Assembly (NCBI RefSeq): GCF_030445035.2
Contig: NC_080701.1
Span: forward strand, 27,992,798 to 28,056,797
Direction: 5' to 3'
Source of the DNA: Dasypus novemcinctus
Taxonomy: Eukaryota; Chordata; Mammalia; Cingulata; Dasypodidae
DNA: 64,000 nucleotides
A program made the translations under genes and the position numbers. How positions within the stretch are numbered: the stretch's first letter is position 1; each line of letters starts with the position of its first letter. The notes under the pieces are model-generated. The model had not been told where the DNA came from. It was given only the letters and a program-made list of their open reading frames with translations, and ran no database searches. Below, piece by piece: positions 11,799 to 22,010 of the stretch.

Positions 11799-11804
11799 AA
11801 TAAA
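11799..11804 (+). promoter_or_regulatory. LTR poly(A) signal AATAAA
   Basis: AATAAA is followed by GT-rich gttggacttgtgtgttt, a typical downstream element. Cleavage is predicted at about 11815-11830. Confidence 0.75.
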
Positions 11805-11988
11805 GTTGGACTTGTGTGTTTACCTTGTCTCCGCGGTAGTTCTTCTGCCGTGCACCCTCCAGTCCTGAGAGCCCCCGACAAGGGCCTGGCCTCCCTTGTC
11901 CCCAGTTCGTCGCCTGCTTCTCCGGGCGACCCCTTCGTTGCCGGCTTCGCCGGGCGACCCCGTCAGCCGAACCGCGCAACCCCTGTGA

Positions 11989-12080
11989 GACCGACCCCTC
12001 GTCTGCTGCCAGACCGACCGCTCGTCCCAAGTGGGACTGACCCCTCGTCCTAAGCTGGACCGACCCCTCATCCGCAGCCA
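11989..12080 (+). repeat. 4 x 23-bp tandem array in LTR U5
   Basis: Four units of exactly 23 bp (11989, 12012, 12035, 12058), each starting GACYGACCSCTCRTC, with variable last 8 bases. A fifth partial start (gacccc) follows at 12081. Confidence 0.9.
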
Positions 12081-13540
12081 GACCCCACCTCTACCGACCG
12101 AGCAAGCCGCCGCAACCATGGCTACTTTCTCCATCTCAATGCTACATTTACTTCCATTACTAATCACAATCATTCCAGAATGGAGTATCAGTAAGTCCAC
12201 TCTAATTCATACTCTATTCCTCCATTCTGTGGACCCTGGGATGGTTATGTCTGCTCCACCTCTGTATTGAGAGGGTGCTTAGATTCCACATGGATGATGG
12301 ATGCAATTCTCCTGCTTGCAGTTGTCGGCACTCTTGGCTCCCTGGTGTGGTGGTTGACCTTCTTCACCTCCCTGTTAGCTGGCTGGGGTAAGTCCAGTAA
12401 ACCAGAGGGTAGGAGTTGTAAGTCTGTTGAGGCTCAGGGCCTGGCTATCACATGGACAGTCCAGAGATTCAGGTCCTCTGAGTATACATTAAACCCCAGC
12501 GCCAACCACAGGTCAGGTAAAAGTGACAGGAGAGGCTTGTGAACAAAGATCACACCTGAATACAACTCCATCACACGAAAGAGATTTTCTTGACCTTCAG
12601 CTCTTCTTTCAGAAAAGTCTGCCCAAGATGAATGCAATGCGCAGGGTTTCCCCTGTCTTTCTGGACTTTTGCTTGTTAGGTGTATTGGAGTTCCCCTATT
12701 TATAGGTGTTTGGTTGTCCCTTCTGTTTCCCAGGACACAGTCCTCCCTATCCTGGGTGTTTGAAGTGGGCAGGCTTTGTCTCAGACTGTCTGCCTCTGTA
12801 GTTTTTTACACTCCTTTCATTGTCTCAAGCTGTTTTTGCCTGAGGAGCAAATTCTGGGAGGAGGGCACAATGGCGAGGACTTTCCCAAGTCAGTCCTTCC
12901 TAACCAAAACAGGGCCAGGGACCCACGAAGGGGTGCAAACAGGCTCCAAAGTCCCCAGTGGAAAGGATCAGGAAGGGCATCCAGAGCTTCTTCGAAGGTT
13001 CCCCAAATCTGAACTCCCTGGCTTGCCCAGCAAATGCACCCCTTAGCTACCTTTCTGCCATAGCCCTGAGGAAGGGCTGTGTCTTTAAGCCTCATGACCT
13101 CCACCCAGTCCAGAGAGCTGGACTCTGTCCAGAGGGCTGCCACTGTCTTTGGCCAGGGCAGGTTGAACAATAGAACTGGGCCCCCAGCGATTTTTGCTAA
13201 TCAAAAGCCATGGTCAGTGATCAGCTATGCCTACCCCTGTTCTTGGGGAAGAGGGTTTTTATGCCCCTTTCTGTCACCAGCCGCAACCCAGAGGCTGGAT
13301 CCTGCCTCAGCCTGCCATGAGAGTAGGCACCAGCAGCTGCTGCAGGTATAGAGCAGTTTAGAGTTCTTTACTGTAATTTATCAACCTTTTCCTCCCGCTC
13401 TTCCCTGGATGCTCTTCTGGCCTCCAGAGTTTCAAAATCATTGTTTCAGACAGTTCCTACCTGTTTACGAGCTGCTTTGGTGGAAGGACTGAGTCCCAGA
13501 GTTCCCTGCTACACTATCTTCCCACAATCCTCCTCCATCT

Positions 13541-15205
13541 TATGGTTTTGAGTTGCATTTCCCCAGGACTAATGAAGTCATGCAAATTTTCATGTCCTTT
13601 TGGCCACTTGTATATCTTCTTTGGAGAAATGTTTATTTAAGTTCTTGGCCCACTTTTTAACTGGTTGTTTGAGTTCTAAGATTTCTTTTATATTCTGTAT
13701 GCCTGACCCTTATATATGATTTGCAAATATTTTCACCCATTCTGCAGATTGTCTTTTCACTCCCTTGATAATGTCCTTTAAAGCACAATTTTTAAAATTT
13801 TTGATGAAGTACTATTTATCTATTTTTTATTTTGTTGCTTGCATGTTTGGTGACATTGCTAAGAAACCATTGCCAATCCAAGGTCATGAAGATTAAATTT
13901 TGCTATTTTTCTAAGAGTTTTATAATTTTAGGTCATATATTTAGGTCTTTGATCCATTTTAAGCTAATTTGTGTTTATGGTATGAGTTAAGTGTCTAACT
14001 TCATTTTTTTTTATTATTAAATATTTTTAAAGAAGCTTTAGATTATATAAATGTTGCATAAAGAATATAGGGGATTCCCATTGTCCCATCGCCTTCTCCT
14101 TTCACCCTTTCCTACATACCATTAGTGGGCTACATTTGTTACAATTGATGAACACATATTGAAGCATTGCTACTAACTGTGGATTGTATAGTTTACAGTG
14201 TAGTTTATACTTTGTCCTGCACAATTTTGCAGGTATGACAAAATATATAATGGCCTGTATCCATCATTGCAAAGTCATGCAGGACAATTCCAAGGTCCCC
14301 AAAATGCCCTCATATTACACCTATTCTTCTCTCTCTCTCCCCTCAGAATCTCTGGTAGCCACTGCCTTTGTATTAATTCTTCCTTGCTAGAATAATAAGT
14401 CTATAATAGACTTATATAATAAGTCTATAATAGAAAAATAAGTCTACTTTAGTCCATTCTTCACTCTCCAATCTTGAGGATTTTGGGATGGTGATGCCCA
14501 CTCTGTTTCTAAGTGAGAGGGGGCTTAGATCCCGTGGGGGAAATGGATGGAACTATCTTGCTTGCCGTTGCAGACACTCTCTGTTCCTTGGGATGGGTGT
14601 CGTTCTTTTGTAATGGATATCCAATTGTCACAGTACCTTTTATTGAAGAGACTGTGTTTTCCCTTGGAATGGTCTTGACACGCTTGTCAAAACTCAACTG
14701 ACCATAGATGTATGGGTTGATTTCTAGACTCTCAATTCTATTCCACAGACCCATATGTCTATCCTTATACCTGTATCACACTGTTTTGATTACCGTAACT
14801 TTGTAGTAAGTTCAAAATTTGGAGTATGAGTCCTCCAACTTTGATTTTCTTTTTCCAAATTGTTTCAGGGCTCATTGAAATTCTACATGAATTTTAGGAT
14901 TCGCTTTTCCATTTCAGCAAAATAAAGGCTGTTGGGAGTTTGCTATAAATGCATTGACTTGGTAGATCACTTTGGGAGGTATTACTGATAATGTTGTCTC
15001 CCAATTCTAGAATACAATATTTTTCCATAAATTTAGTTCTTTAATTTCTTTCAGCTATGTTTTGTAGTTTTCAGTTTTCAAATCTTGTACCTTTTTGGTT
15101 AAATTTATTTCTAGGTATTTTATTCTCGTTGATGCTATTATAAATGTAATCATTTTCTTAATTTCCTTTTTGGTCTGTTCATTGCTAGTGTATAGAAATA
15201 CAACC
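13541..15205 (-). pseudogene. Old L1M ORF2 C-terminal part and beginning of 3' region, interrupted
   Basis: The plus strand is antisense to L1 ORF2 in the canonical order: ttgcatttccccagg, ttcttggcccactttttaa, ttgatccattttaagc, tggatatccaattg, ttgaccataga-like text, ctgttttgattaccgtaac, tttatttctaggtatttta. Stops and frameshifts abound. It is split by a 3' UTR fragment at 14008-14606. ORF2 would encode the endonuclease/reverse transcriptase of L1; this copy is dead. Confidence 0.8.
14008..14606 (-). mobile_element. Older L1 3' UTR fragment inserted in L1M
   Basis: The 3' UTR order seen in L1MA/MB-type and xenarthran L1s (ggggattcccattgtccc, tttgttacaattgatgaac, tatagtttacagtgtag, gagagggggcttagat) is present but more diverged than the young copies. 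A local duplication, aataagtctataatagactt-like, lies at 14391-14445. The host L1 resumes with tcttttgtaatggat. Confidence 0.7.
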
Positions 15206-16013
15206 TATTTTTGTGTGTTTACCTCAGGAGCTTTGAAGCAAGGATTATTTTGTCACAAACATTACCACGCAGACATAATGATAAAAACAGAGAATCTGTA
15301 CTGCTGGGGGAAAAGAGCTTTGGAAAACTTGACTAGCAGTGCCTGTTTTGGAACTTTGGCAGTCACCACAGAGGGTTAGTGATCCAAGACTTCCAGACTC
15401 AACGGAGAGGGTGTGGCAGATCCATTTTGTGCTTGTTTATCATTAATGCCAGTCTTTGCCATCAGTCTAATTCTTGAGGTGTTTTCATTATTGCACAGGC
15501 TGAAAAGCTTTAGTATTTGGGCTGGAAAAATAGAACAAACATACATTTTCTAGCATTAAAGAATAAACAAGATATTTTAATGAACCCTTTTAGTAGAGAA
15601 CAATTAAAACTTCATAGTAAATATTACAATTAAAACCTTATATACTTTGGCTACAACCTCATAGAGCAATGCGCTTTAAGTTTTGGTGTAGAAATCTGAG
15701 TTCATTGTGGCAGCATCAGGCTTTAAACTCTGATATTATGAAGGGTATTTTGCTAGTTTAAGCTGTGCTAGACATGCTGTAGCGATTCAAAAAATAATGT
15801 TCTCTATATTTCCATGCTATTTAAATTCAGCAATTTAATTTAAAAAAATTTGTGTGCACCTACTATGTGCCAAACACTCTGTTACGTGCTCCATCTGTTC
15901 CACTCTCTGCCCTCTCCCCACTCACTCTGTGCCCTGGCAGGCTGACCTCCACCATTGGGCTTCCTTGCCCTCTGGCTTCTGGTTAGTGTCGGTCACGTTG
16001 AGCATTTACAGGA
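15206..16013. other. No gene recognised; possible LINE/MIR scrap
   Basis: Nothing clear. At 15845-15895 the text acctactatgtgccaaacac resembles the 'tactatgtgccaggcac' part of MIR/L2 elements. The 94-aa frame 15095-15379 starts within L1 antisense and has no domain. Confidence 0.45.
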
Positions 16014-16027
16014 GCTTCTGGAATCTT

Positions 16028-16047
16028 TTTTTTTTTCTTTTAAAGAT

Positions 16048-16078
<31 letters not shown>

Positions 16079-16464
16079 TTTCCCCTTCCCCCCCCAGCCC
16101 GGTTGTCTGTTCTCTGTGTCTATTTGCTGCGTCTTCTTTGTCCACTTCTGTTATTGTCAGCAGCACAGGAATCTGTGTTTCTTTTTGTTGCATCATCTTG
16201 TTGTGTCAGTTCTCCGTGTGTGTGGCACCATTCCTGGGCAGGCTGCACTTTCTTTTGTGCTGGGCGGCTCTCCTTCCGGGGCACACTCCTTGCGCGTGGG
16301 GCTCCCCTACGCGGGGGACACCCCTGCGTGGCACGGCACTCCTTGCGTGCATCAGCACTGCACATGGGCCAGCTGCACATGGGTCAAGGAGGTCCTGGGT
16401 TTGAACCACGGACCTCCTGTGTGGTAGGCGGACGCCCTAACCACTGGGCCAAGTCCGCCGCCCT
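16028..16464 (-). mobile_element. DAS-III SINE (long form)
   Basis: Full-length: tRNA-like head at the right (plus-strand text ggtttgaaccacggacctcc ... gggccaagtccgcc), a 300-bp body, and an (AAAT)n A-rich tail at the left. A 14-bp target duplication GCTTCTGGMATCTT lies at 16014-16027 and 16465-16478 with one mismatch. Frames of up to 208 aa cross it (15854-16480). Similar frames recur at every other DAS-III copy, so they are SINE antisense frames, not genes. Confidence 0.95.
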
Positions 16465-16478
16465 GCTTCTGGCATCTT

Positions 16479-18060
16479 GACTCCTGGCTGCACCTTCTAG
16501 GTAGGGCTCCTCTCCTGTGGGACAGATATCTCGGCGCAGCTTTCTCTGATTCTGCATGGGCTCCACTGACAGCTCAGGACTGGGGGTGGCAAGTAGGTGA
16601 TGTGGGAGAGGGAGAGGAGACAGTTTCATTCTCCTGAGCCCTGCTCAGATCTTTGTTAACAGTCCCCTTGTTAAATTGTCTTCAAATTACTAATAATGTT
16701 ACCATGTCAGTGCTAATTTCCTGATTTTGCTCATTGTACTGTGGCTATATAAGATGATGAACTTATTTGTAGAAAATATACTCTCAAGTATTTAGGGATA
16801 AAGGGCATCCTCTCTGCTACTTACGCTCAAATGGTTATATATATATATTATATATATTTATTTATTTATTTATATATTTATATATTACACATACATAAAT
16901 GCATACATAATACATACATACATGTACAGAAAATGATAAGGCAGAAGGGATGGGTTAGTTAATATTTAGGAAATCTTGATAAAGAGTATACTGGAATATT
17001 TTGTATTATCTGTACAACATTCTAATTTTAAAATAAAAGTATGTGGAGCTCATTGAAATGTTGCCAAAGGTCTCATTCATATCTTTTATAGTCAAAGAAA
17101 AATAAAATTCTGTTCTGGTACAGGAGCCAATCCAGGTTCTTAACATTGTTTTGTTTATTCTCTTTAGTCTCCTTAAAACTGGAAGAGTTCCTAAGTTCTT
17201 TTCTCATCTTTAATGATCTCAAACCTTAAAAAAAATAAATTGTAGGCCCCTTTTTTTTTTTTTTTTTGGTAAAATTATCCCTCAGTTTGGGTTCATCTGA
17301 TGTTTCCTTATGATTTGATTCAGCACTTTTGGCATTAATACCACAGAAGAGATGCTGCCTCCTCAGTGTCATATCAAGAGGCACACAATAACTATTTGTT
17401 ATACTATTAGTGATTAACTTCAATTGCTTGGTTAACGTTGTTTGTGCCAGTCAAGTTATTGTTTTCTCTTTTTTATTAGTAAGTGTCTTATGAGGAAATA
17501 CTCTACTTTCATGTACTTCAAAATTTGTATAATAAAAATGGAGAAGATGGGGAGCAAAATAAGTTCTTTTAAATTGCAAGCAGCGGGTCAAATATAAGAA
17601 TATGAGTCTCGGAGAAGTGCTCTAAGATACTGTGGTACAATACAGTCAATAGATTGAGTTGAAGAGAGACTAGTAAGGAAGGAAGTGAAGACAGCCTTTG
17701 TAGAAACCTTTTCTAAACTTTGGTGGTGAGAAATAGCAGCCTCATGGGATTGGCTGGATGAAAATTCAAGGTCAATAGAGGATTTTTTAAATGTTAGGAA
17801 ATAAAACAACATTATTATCTGCTGATAGGCATGGTTCAGCACGGAGGGGAGGAGGTGGCTAATGAAGTAGAGGACATAAAAGAAGTAGAATGATCCCTGA
17901 GGATACTTGTCCTATTGTCAGGAAGTACGGATTACCTGGTTCCAATTAATATCGTGTAACAGATGAAATGGAAGGCTACCTATAAAGAACCCAGTACCAA
18001 GCCTGCCTATTGTGTTTATGATGTTAAATATGATCTTGAACTCAGTGTCATTTAATATCT
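16479..18060. other. No gene recognised
   Basis: AT-rich sequence with a TA-rich simple repeat (16831-16925) and a T tract at 17251-17267. The open frames on the minus strand (17226-17423, 17588-17842) have no recognisable domain. Confidence 0.5.
16831..16925. repeat. AT-rich simple repeat
   Basis: Mixed (TA)n, (TTTA)n and (CATA)n tract. Confidence 0.85.
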
Positions 18061-19418
18061 TGGAACTGTTTCATGTCCATTTCCTCAGGTCTTTCTTCTC
18101 TCAAACTGTGTTATTTAACCCGTGTTTTGAACTTTTAACTTCAATTCTTATTCATTTCATTTTTTAGACCCCTTTAAATTCTCCTGCCTTTGGATAGTGT
18201 CCTGTTATTTCTTATGGATTCTACTACTTTTTTGCGTTTTAATTATTTAAAACATATTTATTATGTAGTCCCTTTCTGATATTTTGGTTTGGAGGGAGCA
18301 CATAATTTCCCATGTACTTACATCTGCCGACTTTCCCTCATGGTGATTCATTTACTTCTGTGGTTTGTAATTTTTACTGTGAGATCATTTTCCATTGAAC
18401 TTGTTTGTTTCTGTGGGTGTCCCACCAACCATGCTAGGGGAAACAGCCCTACAAGTTTGTTTTACATTTTCCTTTGCTTGGGTGTTCCATGGGTTTCACT
18501 GGTCTAGTGTTTTATTGCTGTTATTTTTGCAGCTTATGATTCCATAAATTAGGACTCTGCACTTGCAGATGGCTCAGGATTGGAGTTTCAGTTTCTCATG
18601 GGAAGATTTTTCTTTTGTTTATTTTATTTAAGACAACAACAAGAAACAAACAAACAAAAACTAGAGCCCTTACCGACAGACAAGCTAGTAGTGGAGTTTT
18701 TATAGTCCTTCTTTCTAAGGGCATAGATACATATAGCATTTCCCAGGCCAGCTCCCTACTTTGGAGAGCCCTAAGGCCACATCTAACTGTTCTTTTGGGG
18801 CATTAAAACTTCCCCTTTTAAGGCACATACTCAGATTTGATGTATTTGTGGTCGACCAGAAGCAGCTTTCAAGGCTACCACACTGCCTAGGATTTCTCCC
18901 ACAATTGCTGTTACCTGAAGATTGTCCATTTGTTCTTTCAAGTTTGACTCTGTGTTTACAATCTGTTATTTTGTTTTATCCAGCATTTTTATCTGTTTGT
19001 AGAAGGGATGGGGTCTTATTTTAGTGAGCAAGTACTGGGACCAGAACTCAGCCTCTTAATATACTTAAAAACATGTTGTAAGGGGACCCAGTTGGCAAAT
19101 TTTCCTGAAGAATGTGCAGGCCGTCCTTTTCTCTAGGTTCTCTGAACTCTGCTCCCGCGTTAAGCCAGTTCAGGAGCCAGGTATCAGGGCTGCATCTCTT
19201 CAGCCTTTGTAGTATTGCTTTTTGGACATGCAGTTTGGCATGGTACCTTCAACTTGTTCAGGCAGATTTTCTAAGAAACAACCTTGTGAAACCCTTCTCC
19301 AACTTCTCTGTAAGAATAATGTTGAAGACTAATTTATGCCTTTCTGTCAGTATTTCTCCTGAGTTTTTATTTTATGGAAGCTCTTCAATCGAGTAACTGG
19401 TAGTGTTCTCCTCTTTGC
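18061..19418 (-). mobile_element. Old L1M/HAL1-like LINE 5' region
   Basis: Plus-strand phrases such as taatttttactgtgagatc, ttccattgaacttgtttg and atcaggctgcatctc-like text follow the antisense order of old L1M/HAL1 5' regions. Heavily diverged. The 3' limit is uncertain. Confidence 0.45.
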
Positions 19419-19480
19419 GTGGACTGTTAGAAAACTTAGAGCCAAATGTGTGGACTGTTAGAAAACTTAGAGCCAAATGT
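19419..19480. repeat. Perfect 2 x 31-bp tandem duplication
   Basis: Copy 1 at 19419-19449 and copy 2 at 19450-19480 are identical (start GTGGACTGTTAG, end CCAAATGT), then GTGG of a third start. Perfect identity in otherwise decayed sequence points to a recent duplication or a length polymorphism. Confidence 0.95.
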
Positions 19481-21824
19481 GTGGCTGATCTCTAATACAA
19501 GTATAGGATTTCTTGGCAAGCATTATTGGGTTCTACCCTTACTCTTGACTGCATCTTATTTTACTATGCCTATTTTCTCTTGTACGCTCATATATTTTAA
19601 ATTTACTTCATCTATTTTATAAGGGAGTTGAATGACACAGTTTATCAACCTTGAAAACCTTCCCCTAGTGGTAGAGAGTAATTTATGATCCAAGGGCCAC
19701 AAGAGCGTTATAAACATCACAAAATACTAGGCAGCGGTTAAAAATCACATTCTCAAAGAATGTTGAAAGAAATTTGGTACACACACAAAGCATATGTGTG
19801 TGTATATAATGCTTCCATCTGCATATTGACCTGTAAGAGATATGCTATGTCAATAGTGGTCAACTCCTTTCGGTAGGATTTCAGCTGTTTTTTTTTTCTT
19901 TTTGTGTGCTCTTCATTTTTCCAAGTCTCCATAACAAACATGCATTTCTTTTATAAAATGGGAAGAAATATAAATACTGCTGTATCACTCAGGGTCTCAG
20001 GAGGAAACATCATTCACCCCAGATGGTTCAAATGAAGAGACTCGGATGATGGGATTACCTGCAGGCATGTGGGTTGGGTTAAAGAATCAGCAAGGCAGGC
20101 TGGGGTTTCCAGAGACTCAGACAAAGAGAGCCAGGATGGCGCTCGTGAGTGGAGCTGGAGCTTGAAGAAGGGGCTCTTCCATCAGAGAAACACGCCGAAG
20201 ACTGTGCCAAAGCAGGGGGCAGGAGGAGACCCTCTGACCTCTCTCCTTTACTCCTGCGACCCCCTGCTGGGGCGCGCATTGGCCAAACCCAGCCAGCAGG
20301 GCAGCCGGGACCGTGTCACCTCCTGGGAGGCCGAGGAGGACAGTGCCATGCGGGGATGGCAGCATTGTGTGTGTTGGTGGCAGCTGAGTGTGTGTGTGCC
20401 AACAGCCAGAATGCCCTGGTGGCTCCGAGAAGAGGGAGCCTGGAGCCATTGGGGAAAACTTCATGGAAGAGGTGGATTTTAAGCTATTTTTTCTGACGAT
20501 CAAATGAATGTATGACTGGAAACTATCTAAAAGCTGTGAAGTTCTATAAGACACCAGCTCTTACTAAGGTACACTGTAGGCTAGCTTTAAATACTCAGAA
20601 ACATTATAATAATTATTTTAATCATCAACTGTACCAAGCACTTACTGTGTGCCCGGCACCCTGCCAAATGCTTTACCTGAGCCAGCAGGTATTTCCTGTT
20701 TTATGTTAGGTCATGATGCAGTAATGTGGACCCCTTCACAGAAACCTAGCTGTAGCCAGGCGTGTCTAACTGGTGGTTGAACAGCTGATCAAGGGACTGT
20801 GAAAATAAGAAGCTCTAAGGATGGAGGAGACTGTGTGGCCGTTTTGGGTTTCATGTTCATTCGATACAATCTCCGTCTCATTGCCAGAGCCACGCTGTCC
20901 TCGTGGTCGAGCCAAAGCCACTTCACCAATAAAGAAAACAAATGCCCGAAGCTCTGCGCCAGGAGTGGGTTAGGTCCCTGCAGCAGGAGAGCAACCGGGC
21001 CACATCTAGCTCGTCCCACCCAGGCGCTCTTTCTGGCGATTAGCTCCCTTGCCCTTGGCTCATGGCTGAGCCTAGGAAGTAAGCAAAACAAAGAAGCAAG
21101 CTCAGAAGGGCATGTGTCTAAACGTATGTCCGTCCTGGAGAGGAGCTAGAAGGAGCTCATCTTTCTGCTGATATGAAATTATCTTTTTACCTGTTTTGTC
21201 TGTTTCTTGCCAAGTCTTGGGAAGAATGAAAGTTGTCGTCAGGCCGTCAGATATCCGTAGCTCCCCTGATAGGAAGAAGGGAAAAAGCACAAGTGGAAAG
21301 AAGCCAAGCTGAAATGGAGTCGATTGTCCTCTGCAAAGTGATAGTACACATGGCAGGGCAGGAGAAGGCTTCTCCTCGCTGTGCCTGGCCCTCTGGCATG
21401 CTCAGCAGAGCCCAAGGTCAGCCCGAGGTGCAGGCTGACACCAGTGTCAGTCTCCCATCAGCCCCTCGGCTGGCTCTCGCCCCTGGAGAACCAGAAGGAA
21501 TGTTGGGGCTTGTTCAGGGTTCTCTAGACGCAGGTCAAGGACATGCAGTTTCATGGTTTCCCATCATGCATGGAGCTGTTGTCCTGCCTGTGACTTGTCT
21601 GGGCATTTTGGAGTCACTGTAATGTCTATCCCTTGAATTAAAGTGTCTACTAAGCCATAGATCCTGCAGAACTAGAGAAGGCCAACCCTGTGACCCCAGA
21701 ATGAAGCAGAAACAGCACCCATGGGTGCAGATGGCCAATAGCCCAGAAATCCACAAATACATGCCCAGCTTTAAGACTGATCGCATATGGCTGCACAAGA
21801 TGGGGTGGGCGTAGGGAGGGGGCT
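19481..21824. other. No gene recognised; scraps of old repeats
   Basis: 19730-19985 resembles an old L1M 3' end in sense. 20000-20500 is a moderately GC-rich block with overlapping open frames on both strands (137 aa plus, 145 aa minus) but no domain; it may be an unidentified old LTR or transposon. 20620-20720 resembles MIR in antisense (ttactgtgtgcccggcac). The 129-aa (21233-21622) and 159-aa (21535-22014) frames have no family resemblance and overlap each other on opposite strands. Confidence 0.4.
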
Positions 21825-22010
21825 TAAGTACCCAGAGAGCTTCGCACCACAGGGCTGGCTGCCAGAGGACCTGGGTTCTAGTCTCAACTCTCCCTGTAAG
21901 TTGTTTTGTGGCCACAGGTGGGTCAAATAGCCCTCCTGGCCTAAGAGGCCTCGTGATTAAAGTGATAAAGGTGGTAAAGATCTCTAAGGACTTTCCCCTG
22001 AAGCCAGGGA
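21825..22010 (+). mobile_element. MIR SINE
   Basis: cagaggacctgggttctag, aactctccctgtaag and gatctctaaggac follow the MIR order (head after the tRNA part, core, 3' end). Ancient mammalian tRNA-derived SINE. Confidence 0.65.

Larger units (their letters stand above)
11273..12114 (+). mobile_element. Endogenous retrovirus solo LTR (842 bp, CpG-rich)
   Basis: It begins TGTGGTCGCC and ends GCCGCCGCA (TG...CA), with a perfect 5-bp target duplication ACCAT at 11268-11272 and 12115-12119. U3 holds four CCAAT boxes (11626, 11668, 11728, 11754) and a TATAAAA at 11776-11782. AATAAA follows only 17 bp later (11799-11804), which implies that the poly(A) signal lies upstream of or at the very start of a short R. 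The remaining 300 bp (R/U5) is GC-rich, with a 23-bp tandem array. No internal viral genes are present, so it is a recombination-derived solo LTR. The many CpGs retained suggest a young insertion. The class is unresolved: the 5-bp duplication fits class I or III. Frames of 69-139 aa inside are chance products of GC-rich sequence. Confidence 0.93.
10922..12576 (-). mobile_element. Xenarthran L1 3' end carrying a nested solo LTR
   Basis: This is an L1 3' UTR copy (10922-11272 and 12115-12576) broken by the LTR at 11273-12114. A perfect 15-bp target duplication GAAAGAGATTTTCTT lies at 10907-10921 and 12577-12591. Removing the LTR and one ACCAT leaves about 808 bp of continuous L1 sequence across the joint cagcta/ccatggctact. 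The insertion order is old L1, then this L1, then the retroviral LTR. Confidence 0.93.
9866..13540 (-). mobile_element. Old L1M/HAL1-like LINE, 5' part, interrupted by two L1 inserts
   Basis: The host pieces are 9866-10193, 10827-10921 and 12577-13540. On the plus strand 10000-10180 reads as antisense of an old L1 5' region (the tttgttcagtatgtc, ttttctgtatttttatcctg and atgggccatcattttctg series). Near 13485 ggactgagtcccagagttcc resembles the antisense start of old L1 5' UTRs. Host identity is by remembered pattern. The two inserts and their duplications show that it was in place first. Confidence 0.55.

Noticed and set aside
11231..12200. Cluster of 70-139-aa frames on both strands, looking like a compact gene
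   Set aside because: They all fall in the CpG-rich solo LTR, where stops are scarce. The LTR edges are proven by the 5-bp duplication.
15854..16480. 208-aa open frame
   Set aside because: It crosses a DAS-III SINE with target duplications on both sides; the (TTTA)n tail encodes the IYLFIYLF run.
20069..20554. Opposed 137-aa and 145-aa frames, possible gene
   Set aside because: Both strands are open over the same GC-richer stretch, neither has a known domain, and the start resembles a diverged repeat. No basis to prefer either frame.
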